From: JALXCH01 sp964495805
Lineage (GTDB): Bacteria; Calditrichota; Calditrichia; RBG-13-44-9
Length of the DNA stretch: 64,000 nt
Assembly (NCBI GenBank): GCA_964495805.1
Contig: CAZBWV010000035.1
Span: 9,656-73,655 of the forward strand
Direction: 5' to 3'
Below the pieces are notes generated by a model. It saw nothing but the letters and a program-made list of their open reading frames with translations. It had not been told where the DNA came from and did no database searches. Of this stretch, positions 41,884 to 51,030 are shown one piece after another; position 1 is the stretch's first letter; every line of letters begins with the position of its first letter. Made by a program: the position numbers and the translations under genes.

Positions 41884-43500
41884 TTACTGGAGCAGAAGCA
41901 TTTTCCCGGTTCGAATGATCTGGCCCGACTGAAGCCGATAAAAATACACGCCGCTGGAAAGGTTCTCACCATTCTGGTTGGTGCCATCCCAGATGATTCG
42001 GTGTTCGCCAGGTGGAAACGTTTGCCGAACCAGCGTGCGGACTTTTCTTCCGGTGGCATCGTACACATCTAAGCAGATAGGGGCGGTCTTTGCATTGCGA
42101 AACAGGATGATTGTGCGCGAATTAAACGGATTGGGATAGTTTGCATGCAGATCGATATTTGCCGGTGCTGAATGTTTCGGGCGCGATATGTTTGTGATAG
42201 AAGAAGGGAGTTTGAGGGCTACCAGATAATGTTGGGGTCCGTTGAAACTGACCCCGCTTACCAGGACGTCACCGGAGGGATCGATGGCAACACCGTATCC
42301 GTCGTTACGATCGGTACCCGGAACGGAGTAGATGGCATCCCATGCCAGCGTACCATCGGGCAAATACTTCAGGGTGGTAATCCGGTTGACTAAATAATAC
42401 TGCTCCTTTGTCCAGCCGGTCAGATAAATGTTCCCATCGGCATCCAGTGCCATGTCGTTAATCTTGTTATCCTGTGAGAGGGTGTAGTAAAATCGAACCC
42501 ACACCGTGTCTCCCATGGCGTTATATTTAATGAGGGTTATTTTGGATTGGGAACCCCCTGCCACGTAGATCTGGTTGGAATCGTGTACGGCAATTCGTCG
42601 GGCGAATTCAGCACCGCCGCCGGACTGATTATAGAGCCGGATCCAGCGGAGTTGCCCGTGACGGTTAATTTTGGCTACCGCAATGTCGTATCCGGTAAGG
42701 GTCTCCAGGGTAAATCCGGTCACATAAACATTTCCGGCGTCATCAACAGCTACGTCGGCGGCTTCGTCGGAATAGTTCGCGCTACCATTGTGGGCGAAAA
42801 CCCAGCGGAAGTTGCCGGAAGAGTCGTATTTTACCACAGTAATATCGCGTTGGGTCACAGCCCCGGTGGTATAGCCCGCAATCAGTACATTTTCGGAATC
42901 GTCCAGTGTTACCCGGTAAGGAATGTCCAGACCGTTCCCTGAACCGTTATAATGGGCAATCCATTTTACGGTACCGTCGGATTGGTACTTCACCACACTG
43001 AAATCGCTACCAGTTTGCGGATGGCTGGAATAGCCGATGGCGTAGGCATTGCCGGATGGTGCCGGTTTCAGATCGTAAACCGCCTTCATACCTTCTGCCG
43101 GAGTGTGCTTCCAGCAAAATTGCCCGGTGGAGTCCAGTTGAATCACCGTCCAGCCATCGCTATTCTGGGTGGAAGAAAAACCACCTACCCACACACGACC
43201 CTGTGAATCCGCTGCCACTACCCGTGCAACATCCATCCCGTTTACCAGCGAGTCGTTGTAGGTGTACTCCCATGCCAGTCCGCCCTGTGGGGTAAATTGA
43301 GCCACTTTTAAATCCTCTTGTGTGGTTTCGTCGATAAAACCGCATAAGATGAGATTTCCGGCGGGCGAGACCGCCAGCTGGCGAATGTAGTCGTCGTATA
43401 TCTGACCATTTACCTGGTTGCTCCATTCCGGTGTAACCTGGCACAGCACAATCCCGAACCACAGCCATCCGATGATTCCCCAAAAATATGCTGCTCTCAT
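41884..43500 (-). CDS. SBBP beta-propeller secreted protein with sorting domain
   Basis: A 538-residue exported protein with a signal peptide (AAYFWGIIGWLWFGIVLCQV). SBBP-like repeats recur roughly every 50 residues (DDAGNVYVTGFTLET, DADGNIYLTGWTKEQ, DPSGDVLVSGVSFNG), suggesting a seven-bladed propeller. The linker is LHANYPNPFNSRTIILFRN, followed by a domain ending QIIRTGKMLLLQ. The start at ATG 43500 has AAAGGGG upstream. It lies 74 bases before the next cargo gene. Function unknown. Confidence 0.8.
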   Translation of the reverse strand: MRAAYFWGIIGWLWFGIVLCQVTPEWSNQVNGQIYDDYIRQLAVSPAGNLILCGFIDETTQEDLKVAQFTPQGGLAWEYTYNDSLVNGMDVARVVAADSQGRVWVGGFSSTQNSDGWTVIQLDSTGQFCWKHTPAEGMKAVYDLKPAPSGNAYAIGYSSHPQTGSDFSVVKYQSDGTVKWIAHYNGSGNGLDIPYRVTLDDSENVLIAGYTTGAVTQRDITVVKYDSSGNFRWVFAHNGSANYSDEAADVAVDDAGNVYVTGFTLETLTGYDIAVAKINRHGQLRWIRLYNQSGGGAEFARRIAVHDSNQIYVAGGSQSKITLIKYNAMGDTVWVRFYYTLSQDNKINDMALDADGNIYLTGWTKEQYYLVNRITTLKYLPDGTLAWDAIYSVPGTDRNDGYGVAIDPSGDVLVSGVSFNGPQHYLVALKLPSSITNISRPKHSAPANIDLHANYPNPFNSRTIILFRNAKTAPICLDVYDATGRKVRTLVRQTFPPGEHRIIWDGTNQNGENLSSGVYFYRLQSGQIIRTGKMLLLQ

Positions 43501-43600
43501 GTTTCCCCTTTCTTTTTTGTATCTAATGAACAATTCATTGCGTTAAAAATTGGCGCGGAAAATATTTGAGAGATTGCAGCGCACGGGTTTCGGAATCGCC

Positions 43601-44218
43601 TCAGGGAGATTTGTGTTGGGCAGACGCACGGTGAATTTGCTGGTAAATATTGCGAATTTCCCGGAAGATGTGCGTTGTGGTGCAGTTCAGTACACTGGCC
43701 ATGGTCCGGTCGGAGTCGCCGCGCGCGGCATGCTGTAAGATGCGTTGCTGAAAAGCGGACATTCGGAGCCGGAAGGACGGTTGAGATGCTTGTAGAAGAA
43801 TCGTCCGGGCAAGGGAAGGATTCAGGGGGGAACCTCCCTGAAGAATTGTGCGAAGCACCTTCCGGGTTTTTTCCGGAGCCGATTTTTGAATCACAAATCC
43901 CACCGCTCCCGCCCGAATGGCTTCCAGAATGTCCGGACTTTCTTCCCGCGCCGCACAAAGCACAACTTGCATATTCGGGTGGTACCGAATTAATTGGCGG
44001 ATGCTTTCGGGGTTATTCAGACCCGACAATCCGTTTCCAATGAGCACCAACCGCACCCGATGAAATCTGGGATCAGCAAATGCTTCTTCGAAAGAGGCGT
44101 AGGTATGTACGGGCGCAAAGAAGGGTTCATTTTCTAAAAGCAGTACTAAACCATCCCGTACGAACCGGTTGTTGTGGATAATAGCCGTGGGAATGGGTAT
44201 GGCTCCGGAATGGTGCAT
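43601..44218 (-). CDS. LuxR/NarL-type regulator with degenerate receiver domain
   Basis: A 205-residue protein with the NarL layout: N-terminal receiver-like domain (about 10-125) and C-terminal helix-turn-helix (about 145-200). In phosphorylatable receivers the acidic pair is DD and the acceptor is Asp; here they read HNN (15-17) and LIGNGL (59-64), with Gly61 at the acceptor place. The conserved Lys (VIQKSAPEK) remains. So it probably works without phosphorylation. The DNA-binding part is LuxR-like but weak. The ATG at 44218 has AGGAGG at good spacing; it lies between cargo genes on the same strand and may regulate them. Confidence 0.75.
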   Translation of the reverse strand: MHHSGAIPIPTAIIHNNRFVRDGLVLLLENEPFFAPVHTYASFEEAFADPRFHRVRLVLIGNGLSGLNNPESIRQLIRYHPNMQVVLCAAREESPDILEAIRAGAVGFVIQKSAPEKTRKVLRTILQGGSPLNPSLARTILLQASQPSFRLRMSAFQQRILQHAARGDSDRTMASVLNCTTTHIFREIRNIYQQIHRASAQHKSP

Positions 44219-44288
44219 GGAGTCGCCTCCTATCCTGAGTTTAAGATTTTTCGGCGTGCGGTTGCGTGGCTTATCGTAATGCATTGCG

Positions 44289-45530
44289 TTAGCGCATCAG
44301 CACCATTTTTCGGATTACCGTGTGTTTCCCGATTTGTACCCGGCAGAGATAAACCCCTCCGGCGACAGGTCGGTGGTTACTGTCGGTTCCATCCCATTCA
44401 ATGATGTGTTGACCGGCTGGTAAAATGGCTTCGATCAATGTTTTAATTCGTTCCCCGGCGATGGTGTACACCTGGGCGCGTACCATACCCTGTGCGGGCA
44501 ACACCAACTCCATGTGCGTGGTGGGATTAAACGGATTGGGATAGTTCGACGAAAGAGAGAATTGGTCGGGTGAGCCGGATGGGTGCGAAAGAGCGGTGAG
44601 CGGTGCGTATCTGAGTACAGTAGAGTAGTAGCCAATTACATATCCGTTTGTGGACGATGTGAAATACAGAGACGTTAGCACATTGTTGGTCATTCCCCAC
44701 GCAACAGTTTCCCAGGACTGTCCGCCGTCTGTTGTATGAAGAATCAGCCCCATTATCGATCCGATTACCCAACCTTCCTGTGAGTTGATAAAATGGACTC
44801 CCATCATTGAGGTGACATACGGAATGGGTTGAGTGACCCAATCTTTTCCGTTTTCGGTATGGACAATCAGACCATTATCTCCCACAGCCCAGCCGACCAG
44901 CGTGTCCAGCATAAAAATATCGAAATATTCGGTCGGTGGGAAGTTCTGATCGGCTATCCAGCTGCCGTTCTTGTAATGGAAAATTCCCTCACCACCGCAA
45001 AGCCAGCCTTCCCGGGAAGAGTTGGGGAAACACATTCCACTAAGGTACGAGCTGGTGGGGGTAGTCATTCCATAAATGCTATCTCCCACAATCATCGCCA
45101 TGGAACCATCACGTCCGCACACAAAACATGTGTCACTGGACGGAATGCATTCCACTTTACTCAGAAATGCACCATATTGCCCGATGATTGGCCAGCTTGC
45201 TCCGCCGTCTGTCGTACGATAGATGTACCCGCCAGCCCCCACAGCATATCCGTTCATCTCGTCCCACATGTCAATTCCACTGGTGCGGTAACTAATTAAA
45301 GTGGACTGCCAGGTTTGTCCGCCATCTGTGGTGTGGTAGATGTAGGTACTATTGCTACGGGTAACCCAGGCCTGGTTATCCCCCACACAGACAATATCCG
45401 AGAGGTAGGCTCCGTAGCCAGTAACTGCCTGCATGTTGCTGGTTAAGTTCTGCCAGACCGGATTCTGTGCCCGAAGGGGTAGAAAACCGGTACTCAGTGC
45501 AAAGATAAGCAGGATGTAAAAGTGTTTCAT
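44289..45530 (-). CDS. YCF48-like beta-propeller secreted protein with sorting domain
   Basis: A 413-residue exported protein with signal peptide MKHFYILLIFALSTGFLPLRAQ. YCF48-type repeats appear as HTTDGGQTWQS, RTTDGGASWPI and HTTDGGQSWET, with VGWAVGDNGLIVHTE and EGWVIGSIMG turns between. The C-terminal linker LSSNYPNPFNPTTHMELVLPAQG introduces a sorting domain ending HTVIRKMVLMR. Four 'T-T-D-G-G-x-S/T-W' units argue for a complete propeller. No catalytic residues are seen. The gene starts 151 bases after the end of the hybrid kinase gene. Confidence 0.82.
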   Translation of the reverse strand: MKHFYILLIFALSTGFLPLRAQNPVWQNLTSNMQAVTGYGAYLSDIVCVGDNQAWVTRSNSTYIYHTTDGGQTWQSTLISYRTSGIDMWDEMNGYAVGAGGYIYRTTDGGASWPIIGQYGAFLSKVECIPSSDTCFVCGRDGSMAMIVGDSIYGMTTPTSSYLSGMCFPNSSREGWLCGGEGIFHYKNGSWIADQNFPPTEYFDIFMLDTLVGWAVGDNGLIVHTENGKDWVTQPIPYVTSMMGVHFINSQEGWVIGSIMGLILHTTDGGQSWETVAWGMTNNVLTSLYFTSSTNGYVIGYYSTVLRYAPLTALSHPSGSPDQFSLSSNYPNPFNPTTHMELVLPAQGMVRAQVYTIAGERIKTLIEAILPAGQHIIEWDGTDSNHRPVAGGVYLCRVQIGKHTVIRKMVLMR

Positions 45531-45681
45531 GACGCCCCCTTATGTTTTTTGATCTGTTTGATAGTAAGGGGCCGAAGTGAAAAAAGCACTACATGGATAT
45601 GTAGTTTTTTCGGGAAAGTTTAAAAAAAATGGGATGGATGGAAAAAGTTGGGTAAAAAACTACGATTCAGGGAAAGAAATT

Positions 45682-46851
45682 TTATTGGGAAAGAAGTGGG
45701 AGGGTGATCATAAACGTGGTTTTCTGGTGAGGAATGCTCTGGCAGGTGATGGTGCCCCGATGGGCTTCCACAATGGATTTGGCAATGGCCAGGCCCAACC
45801 CGATGCCGTTCTTTTTATTGTGGGAGAAAAATGGTTCGAACACATGGGGAAGTGTGGAGGAGGGGATTCCGGGTCCGTTGTCGGAAATAGCTATGACCAG
45901 ATTACTGTTTTCGATATGCGTTTCGATCTGGATGCCCGGATTTTTTTCGGCGGGGAGTGCGCGTACAGCTTCCAGTGCATTTTTAACCAGATTAAAGATA
46001 ACCCGCTGCATGCGCAGGGTGTCCACCTGCACTCTGGCTTCGCTTTCCACCGGGCGAATTTGCCAGTTGATTTCATAGTTTTGCAGGTAGCTGCGGATGC
46101 GCGATTCCAGCACAGCCCAGAATTCACTGACGGTGAGGGTGTCCAGATGTGGCTGGTAGTCTCCTTTGCTGTACTCCAGAATTTCCTGGATCATTTCGGT
46201 GAATCGGTGGGTTTCCTGCTTAATCATGGTGGCAATTTCGATTCGGTCTGCCTGGTCCAGGTCCACCCGCGCCATGGTTTCCGCAGCGGAACGAATAAAA
46301 TCCAGTGGTTGTTTCAGGTCGTGAATAATCATACTGGCCATGCGTCCCAGGACGGAGAGCCGTTCCGCCTGGAGCAACTTTTCCTGCGTTTCCTTTAGCT
46401 CCTGCAAGGCAGCATCCAGCTCCAGATTTTTAGCGCGCAAATCCTCAATCAATTGCAGGCGGTCCATGTTCGCCTGGTAGTGTTCCAGCGCTTTTTGCAC
46501 GGTTACCCGTAATTCATGAGGGTCCCACGGTTTGGTGATGTACCGATACACCTCTCCCCGATTGATCGCATGAATCAGGTAGTCGATGTCCGTGTAGGCG
46601 CTTAATACAATTCGGATGGGATTGGGATTGATCTCTTTCAGTCGGGCCAGCAGTTCGGTTCCCAGCATTTCCGGCATGCGCTGATCCGCGATGACCAGAT
46701 GAATGGGTTCCTGCTGAAAAATTTGAATGGCTTCCTGTGGCGAAGGCGTGATATATACCTGGTACTGCTTGCGAAATGTTCGTTGAATCGCTTCCAGGTT
46801 GTAAATCTCGTCGTCAACAGCTAAAATGTTGTAATGATATTTTCTATTCAC
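45682..46851 (-). CDS. Hybrid response regulator/sensor histidine kinase (soluble)
   Basis: A 389-residue cytoplasmic protein: receiver domain first (1-125; acidic pair DDE at 13-15, phosphoacceptor Asp56 in VIADQRMPE, Thr/Ser in LSAYTD, Lys in TKPWDP), a coiled linker (130-165), then a kinase (H-box MASMIIHDLKQPLDFIRS with His177, N-box NLVKNALEAV, G1 SDNGPGIP, G2 GIGLGLAIAKSIVEAHRG). The receiver-first order means another kinase can control this one. No membrane segment is present. It lies just upstream of the cargo island, so a regulatory link is possible but not shown. Confidence 0.88.
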   Translation of the reverse strand: MNRKYHYNILAVDDEIYNLEAIQRTFRKQYQVYITPSPQEAIQIFQQEPIHLVIADQRMPEMLGTELLARLKEINPNPIRIVLSAYTDIDYLIHAINRGEVYRYITKPWDPHELRVTVQKALEHYQANMDRLQLIEDLRAKNLELDAALQELKETQEKLLQAERLSVLGRMASMIIHDLKQPLDFIRSAAETMARVDLDQADRIEIATMIKQETHRFTEMIQEILEYSKGDYQPHLDTLTVSEFWAVLESRIRSYLQNYEINWQIRPVESEARVQVDTLRMQRVIFNLVKNALEAVRALPAEKNPGIQIETHIENSNLVIAISDNGPGIPSSTLPHVFEPFFSHNKKNGIGLGLAIAKSIVEAHRGTITCQSIPHQKTTFMITLPLLSQ

Positions 46852-47028
46852 GGGGAGAATTTACAGCAAAATTGCCATTTTTTCAAGGGGGAAGTAGGGG
46901 GAATTTTTCCGATGGTGGGGAACCTGTCCGCTGAACGGCGGGTAAAAAATCATTTGAACAATCCGTAAAAAAGAGAACGAAGTGACGGACTGTTGGAAAA
47001 GGTGAAAAAAAGCAAGGAGAAGCGAACC

Positions 47029-47721
47029 ATGAAAAAGGTAACCCTCTGGTTTATTCTGGGAATGCTGCTGTTGTTTGCCAGCTGTTCCAAAGATGAGGAT
47101 TCCAATCCGCTGGCTCCTTCGGAAGAACCACCCACAGTAAGTGTGATTCCCCGGGTTAATGTACCTGCTCATGCGCCAGCCACACTGCAGCAACAATTTG
47201 CGCTATTGAATCAGATGACCACATTCTGGTACAACACTTTTTTCTATTTGCCTAATTTACAGGCGGTGCATCAGGGGAATACCTGGACCTGGACGGTGGT
47301 CAATGGCCAGCTAACCGGTACGGTAACCGCTACGGAACAGGACAACGACACTGTACACTGGAAAGTGGTTCTAAACGGCACGGATGGGCAGTACGTGTAC
47401 CAGAACTGGGTGGCAATGGAGGGAGACCTGAGCCGGGATGGTAACTCCGGAAACTGGACGTTTTATGAGTTGAATTCCACCCAGGTAAGCGCAACCTGCC
47501 AGTGGAATAAAGAGGAAAACGGAGATTTTACTGCTACCATCCAGATTCCGGGTACCGGGGAAAAAGTGGAGTTGACCATCCACCCGGATGGCAGCGGAGA
47601 GGCAACGGTGTACCAGAACAACCTCAAATTTATGGAGTTTGGCTGGAATGCGGATGGTTCCGGCTGGTGGAAGCAGTATGATGAACAGGGAAATCTGGTC
47701 AATCAGGGCAACTGGGCTTGA
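47029..47721 (+). CDS. Secreted lipoprotein, unknown function
   Basis: A 230-residue protein with a lipobox signal (LLLFASC, Cys near 17-20) and a mature part of Thr/Asn/Gln-rich strands (AEQDNDTVHWKVVLNG-like, GNWTFYELNSTQVSATCQW), suggesting a beta-sandwich lipoprotein. The last repeats (NADGSGWWKQYDEQGNLVNQGNWA) resemble antigen MORN-like turns. The ATG at 47029 has AAGGAG 9 bases upstream. Function unknown. A strong terminator follows. Confidence 0.7.
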   Translation: MKKVTLWFILGMLLLFASCSKDEDSNPLAPSEEPPTVSVIPRVNVPAHAPATLQQQFALLNQMTTFWYNTFFYLPNLQAVHQGNTWTWTVVNGQLTGTVTATEQDNDTVHWKVVLNGTDGQYVYQNWVAMEGDLSRDGNSGNWTFYELNSTQVSATCQWNKEENGDFTATIQIPGTGEKVELTIHPDGSGEATVYQNNLKFMEFGWNADGSGWWKQYDEQGNLVNQGNWA

Positions 47722-47756
47722 GTGAAAAGAAATCATTTCCTTAATGAAGACTGACC

Positions 47757-47796
47757 GAACCGCCTCTGTTGTTAAAAGAGGCGGTTCCTGTTTTTA
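47757..47796 (+). terminator. Rho-independent terminator after the lipoprotein gene
   Basis: GAACCGCCTCT (47757-47767) pairs perfectly with AGAGGCGGTTC (47777-47787) over 11 bp, followed by CTGTTTTT. Confidence 0.9.
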
Positions 47797-47834
47797 GGAA
47801 AAGGGAGATGGAGGAAATCCGATTGAACGCTGTG

Positions 47835-47863
47835 TTGCACCACACGGAAATCTCACCTATATT
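47835..47863 (+). promoter_or_regulatory. Candidate promoter of the deacetylase gene
   Basis: TTGCAC (47835-47840) and TATATT (47858-47863) are 17 bases apart, 25 bases before the ATG. Confidence 0.4.
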
Positions 47864-47887
47864 TCTCCATCGAATCAAGAGGGTTCC

Positions 47888-48817
47888 ATGTGGTGGTTCA
47901 GGCGAAAATGCTGTAAAATTGTCTATCGCAGTGAGTACATGACAGCCATTCACTCCCGCGATTCCCGGCAATCCTTCGACGTCATGAAATTCAAAAAAAT
48001 CCGCGACCAGCTCATCAAGGATCGGGTGATTCGGCGGAAGGATGTGCTGAAAGCGCCCAGGTTGAGCGATGAGGACCTGTTGCTGGTTCACACCCGGGAG
48101 TATCTGAATCGCCTGAAGAACCCCATGTATGTGGGCGAAATTCTTAACCTGGACTATGTCAATCCCTGGGACGAGTACATTTTTGAATACTTTCGCTATG
48201 TAGCCGGGGGAACGGTACTGGCCACGGAATATACCCTGGAACATGGCAATCCGGTGTTCAATCTGGGGGGTGGTTACCACCATGCCCATCCCGACCGTGC
48301 GGAAGGGTTCTGCCTGATTAACGATGTGGCCATTGCCATCCGCAAGATGCAACTTCGCGGTAAGTTAGGACGAGTGCTGATTGTGGACCTGGACTACCAT
48401 CAGGGCAATGGCAATCTGCTGTTCTTTCGCGATGACGAATCGGTGTTTACCTTTTCCATTCATGCCGAAAACTGGGTGGATTGTACCCGCAAAATCAACA
48501 ATGTGGATATTGAATTACCCTCTCATGTGAAGGACGAGGAGTATTTGCAGGTGTTGCGGGAGCATTTGCCCGGGGTGTTCGAAACGTTTCGTCCTGATTT
48601 TGTGATGTATCTGGCGGGGAGCGACCCGTATGTGCTGGACAGCATCGGGGATTTCGACATCAGCGAGGCAGGAATGCTGGAGAGAGACCGCTTTGTGTTT
48701 AATTTAACCCGCAGCCGAAAGCTACCCATGGTAATATTAGGAGCAGGCGGTTACGGACCGGAAAGCTGGAAGGTGTATTACAATTTCATTAAGTGGGCTA
48801 TGAAAAAGGGGAAGTAA
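47888..48817 (+). CDS. Histone-deacetylase-like (HDAC/AcuC superfamily) protein
   Basis: A 309-residue arginase-fold deacetylase. The catalytic His pair is HH131-132 in GGGYHHAHP, the zinc site is in DLDYHQGNG (Asp169, His171) with Asp246 in LAGSDPYV, and the catalytic Tyr is in GAGGYGPES. Bacterial members remove acetyl groups from proteins (AcuC), polyamines or small amines. The length fits. The frame begins at ATG 47888 after a candidate promoter. The next gene starts 7 bases after its stop, so both are probably one operon. The substrate is not evident from the sequence. Confidence 0.9.
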   Translation: MWWFRRKCCKIVYRSEYMTAIHSRDSRQSFDVMKFKKIRDQLIKDRVIRRKDVLKAPRLSDEDLLLVHTREYLNRLKNPMYVGEILNLDYVNPWDEYIFEYFRYVAGGTVLATEYTLEHGNPVFNLGGGYHHAHPDRAEGFCLINDVAIAIRKMQLRGKLGRVLIVDLDYHQGNGNLLFFRDDESVFTFSIHAENWVDCTRKINNVDIELPSHVKDEEYLQVLREHLPGVFETFRPDFVMYLAGSDPYVLDSIGDFDISEAGMLERDRFVFNLTRSRKLPMVILGAGGYGPESWKVYYNFIKWAMKKGK

Positions 48818-48824
48818 ACTGGGT

Positions 48825-49730
48825 ATGTCCAAACGTCGTTTTCGTCTGCACTGGATTTCCCGAAGGTTGAGTACACATCAACTTCGTCGCCTTCAGGAGA
48901 AAGATATTGCGTTGAATTTCGAGGATATTTTAGGGGCACCACCCACGAAACGCAGTTCGCCTTTTTTTCTGGGATTTTATTCCCCGGACGGGATTCGCTA
49001 CGCCCTGGAGAAATATGGATTGTACGATGAACTCCGCAAGCGCGGGTACGACAATTTTAAAACGGTTATTAACACCCGGGACCCGTACAAGCAACGCATC
49101 GCCATCTACTACGATAAAAAGGACAACCAGCATCTGTTAGGCGAGCTCATTGTAAAACGCAAGCACATTACCGTCTATCCGCCCTTTCCTTCCCGTATTT
49201 ACGGGCGAAATTTTGAGGTAATCGCAGTGGAATGGCTGTGCATGCAGCATCCGAAGGGAAAATTCACCCCGGAGAAACCCCGTTTGCCGGGCCAGAAATA
49301 TCCCGGATTGGGGTTAGGGGATATGGTGATGGAGATTCTGGTGATAATGACCGGACGTCTGCGTCTGGCCGGACTGCTCAATGTGCCGGAGCATTTCCAC
49401 AATGCCCAGATGTACAGTCCGCAGTTCAAGTACATCGACCCGCTGTACGAAGCCAAGCGGATGGCGCTGGAGCGTGACCTGCTCTCCCGCTATCCACTGG
49501 CTACCGTCTCCTGGGCTATCGAACTGAAATGCGTGACCGAGAATACCAAGCCATTCGAATGGTTTGTGGCGGAACAAATTATTCCGCTGAACCGCGATCT
49601 GCAGGACTATTTTTCCGGAAAAGAATACCGTAAATATGTGGAAAAGGCAGCTCAGCAGTATCACTATGAACTGAACCGGGAACTGTTTGAAAGCAAGCGG
49701 GATCAGATGGACCGGTTGATTACCTGTTAA
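48825..49730 (+). CDS. Conserved hypothetical protein, GNAT-like core possible
   Basis: A 301-residue protein with no named family recognised. From about residue 118 the sequence has a beta strand (VIAVEWLCMQ), a Pro/Gly loop (PGQKYPGLGLG) and a long helix (DMVMEILVIMTGRL) followed by a strand (LAGLLNVPEHF). This order, with a Q-x-x-x-G-x-G-x-G loop, resembles motif A of GNAT acetyltransferases, where the loop binds acetyl-CoA pyrophosphate. The N- and C-termini are basic and helical. It is cotranscribed with the deacetylase-like gene. The GNAT reading is a hypothesis, not a family match. Confidence 0.65.
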   Translation: MSKRRFRLHWISRRLSTHQLRRLQEKDIALNFEDILGAPPTKRSSPFFLGFYSPDGIRYALEKYGLYDELRKRGYDNFKTVINTRDPYKQRIAIYYDKKDNQHLLGELIVKRKHITVYPPFPSRIYGRNFEVIAVEWLCMQHPKGKFTPEKPRLPGQKYPGLGLGDMVMEILVIMTGRLRLAGLLNVPEHFHNAQMYSPQFKYIDPLYEAKRMALERDLLSRYPLATVSWAIELKCVTENTKPFEWFVAEQIIPLNRDLQDYFSGKEYRKYVEKAAQQYHYELNRELFESKRDQMDRLITC

Positions 49731-49983
49731 ACCGTTTTCCCGGTTACATTCCGTTTCCCCACCGCAGGAGAGCCCCTTTCCGGTAAATGAGAAGGAAAAA
49801 AGCTTTCTGTCCAGACATCCTGCAGAGTAAGAGAAAATTTTGATTTCGAAACCGCCCGAATCCTTCCCAACGGTCAAATAGGATTTTTAAAAATCCGTTT
49901 ATTTTCAATAGGATTCCCTTTAAATTGGAATGCAATGGGAAAAATTTATCAATGAAAAAGACTTTCCAACAGGAGGTTTGTGT

Positions 49984-51009
49984 ATGGCTCGCACAATCAA
50001 TTGCGATGAACTGACCTTTTCGCTTTATCCGTACGAACACGAAATGAAGATGTACGAAAGCTACTATCGGGATGGTCGCTGGGACGATGGAGCGATTGTA
50101 GGATTTCATTCCATTGAGCTATCGCCGGCTGCCAATATTTTAAATTACGGACAGGGCATTTTTGAGGGCATGAAGGCTTACTACAGCGCAAAAGGGAACA
50201 TTGTTATGTTTCGTCCGCAGGAGAATGCCCGTCGGTTTGTGCGCAGCGCCCGGAAGCTGGCCATTCCCGAAATAAGCGAAGAAAAATTTATGGAAGCGGT
50301 GCGCCGGATGGTGCTGGCAAACCGGGAGTTTGTCCCGCAAAGTGAGGATGGTCGCTGCAGCATGTATTTGCGTCCGGTGTGTATTGGCATCGAACCCCTG
50401 TTGGGTGTGCGCGCCTCGCTGGAGTACCTGTTTTACATTTATGCCAGCCCTGTGGGACCCTATTTCGACAAAGTGGGGGTGGTAAAGCTGGTAGCGAAAG
50501 AAATCAGTCGGGCAACTCCCAACGGTACCGGGGACGCCAAAGCGGTTTGTAACTATCCGGTAACCATGGCCCCCAAAAAGGAGGCCAAAAAGGAAGGATT
50601 CGACGATGTGATCTATCTGGACCCCTGCGAGAACCGGTACATCGAAGAGGCGGGAGCAGCCAATTTCTTTGCCCTGATGGAAGATGATACGCTGGTTACC
50701 CCGGAACTGGGCTCCATTTTACCGGGCATTACCCGCGATTCGGTGATTCATCTGGCGCGCACGGAGTTTGGGTTAAAGGTGGAGGAGCGAAAACTCTCTG
50801 TGGAAGAGGTGGTTCAGCGGGCGAAAGAATGCTTTGTAACCGGAACCGGCGCCATTATTACCTCCGTCAGCCATATCGGCTGGAGGGGAAAAACCTATCC
50901 GGTGAACCGGAACGAATACCAGCTGGCACATCGCCTTTACGATCGTCTGACGGGGATTCAATTTCAGCGGGAAGAAGACCCCTACGGTTGGGTCACAGTA
51001 ATTGAGTAA
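49984..51009 (+). CDS. ilvE: Branched-chain amino acid aminotransferase, type II-like
   Basis: A 341-residue class IV PLP aminotransferase. The PLP-Lys lies in GTGDAKAVCNYPVTMAPK, with the EEAGAANFFALMEDD and TPELGSILPGITRDSVIHLA blocks that fix the class IV fold. The N-terminal LNYGQGIFEGMKAYYS and MYLRPVCIGIEP match the eukaryotic-like (ilvE_II) group. It catalyses the last step of Leu, Ile and Val synthesis and the first of their breakdown. The ATG at 49984 has CAGGAGG upstream. A second, different aminotransferase gene follows after 21 bases. Confidence 0.92.
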   Translation: MARTINCDELTFSLYPYEHEMKMYESYYRDGRWDDGAIVGFHSIELSPAANILNYGQGIFEGMKAYYSAKGNIVMFRPQENARRFVRSARKLAIPEISEEKFMEAVRRMVLANREFVPQSEDGRCSMYLRPVCIGIEPLLGVRASLEYLFYIYASPVGPYFDKVGVVKLVAKEISRATPNGTGDAKAVCNYPVTMAPKKEAKKEGFDDVIYLDPCENRYIEEAGAANFFALMEDDTLVTPELGSILPGITRDSVIHLARTEFGLKVEERKLSVEEVVQRAKECFVTGTGAIITSVSHIGWRGKTYPVNRNEYQLAHRLYDRLTGIQFQREEDPYGWVTVIE

Positions 51010-51030
51010 AAGTAAAAATCAGGAGGTGTT

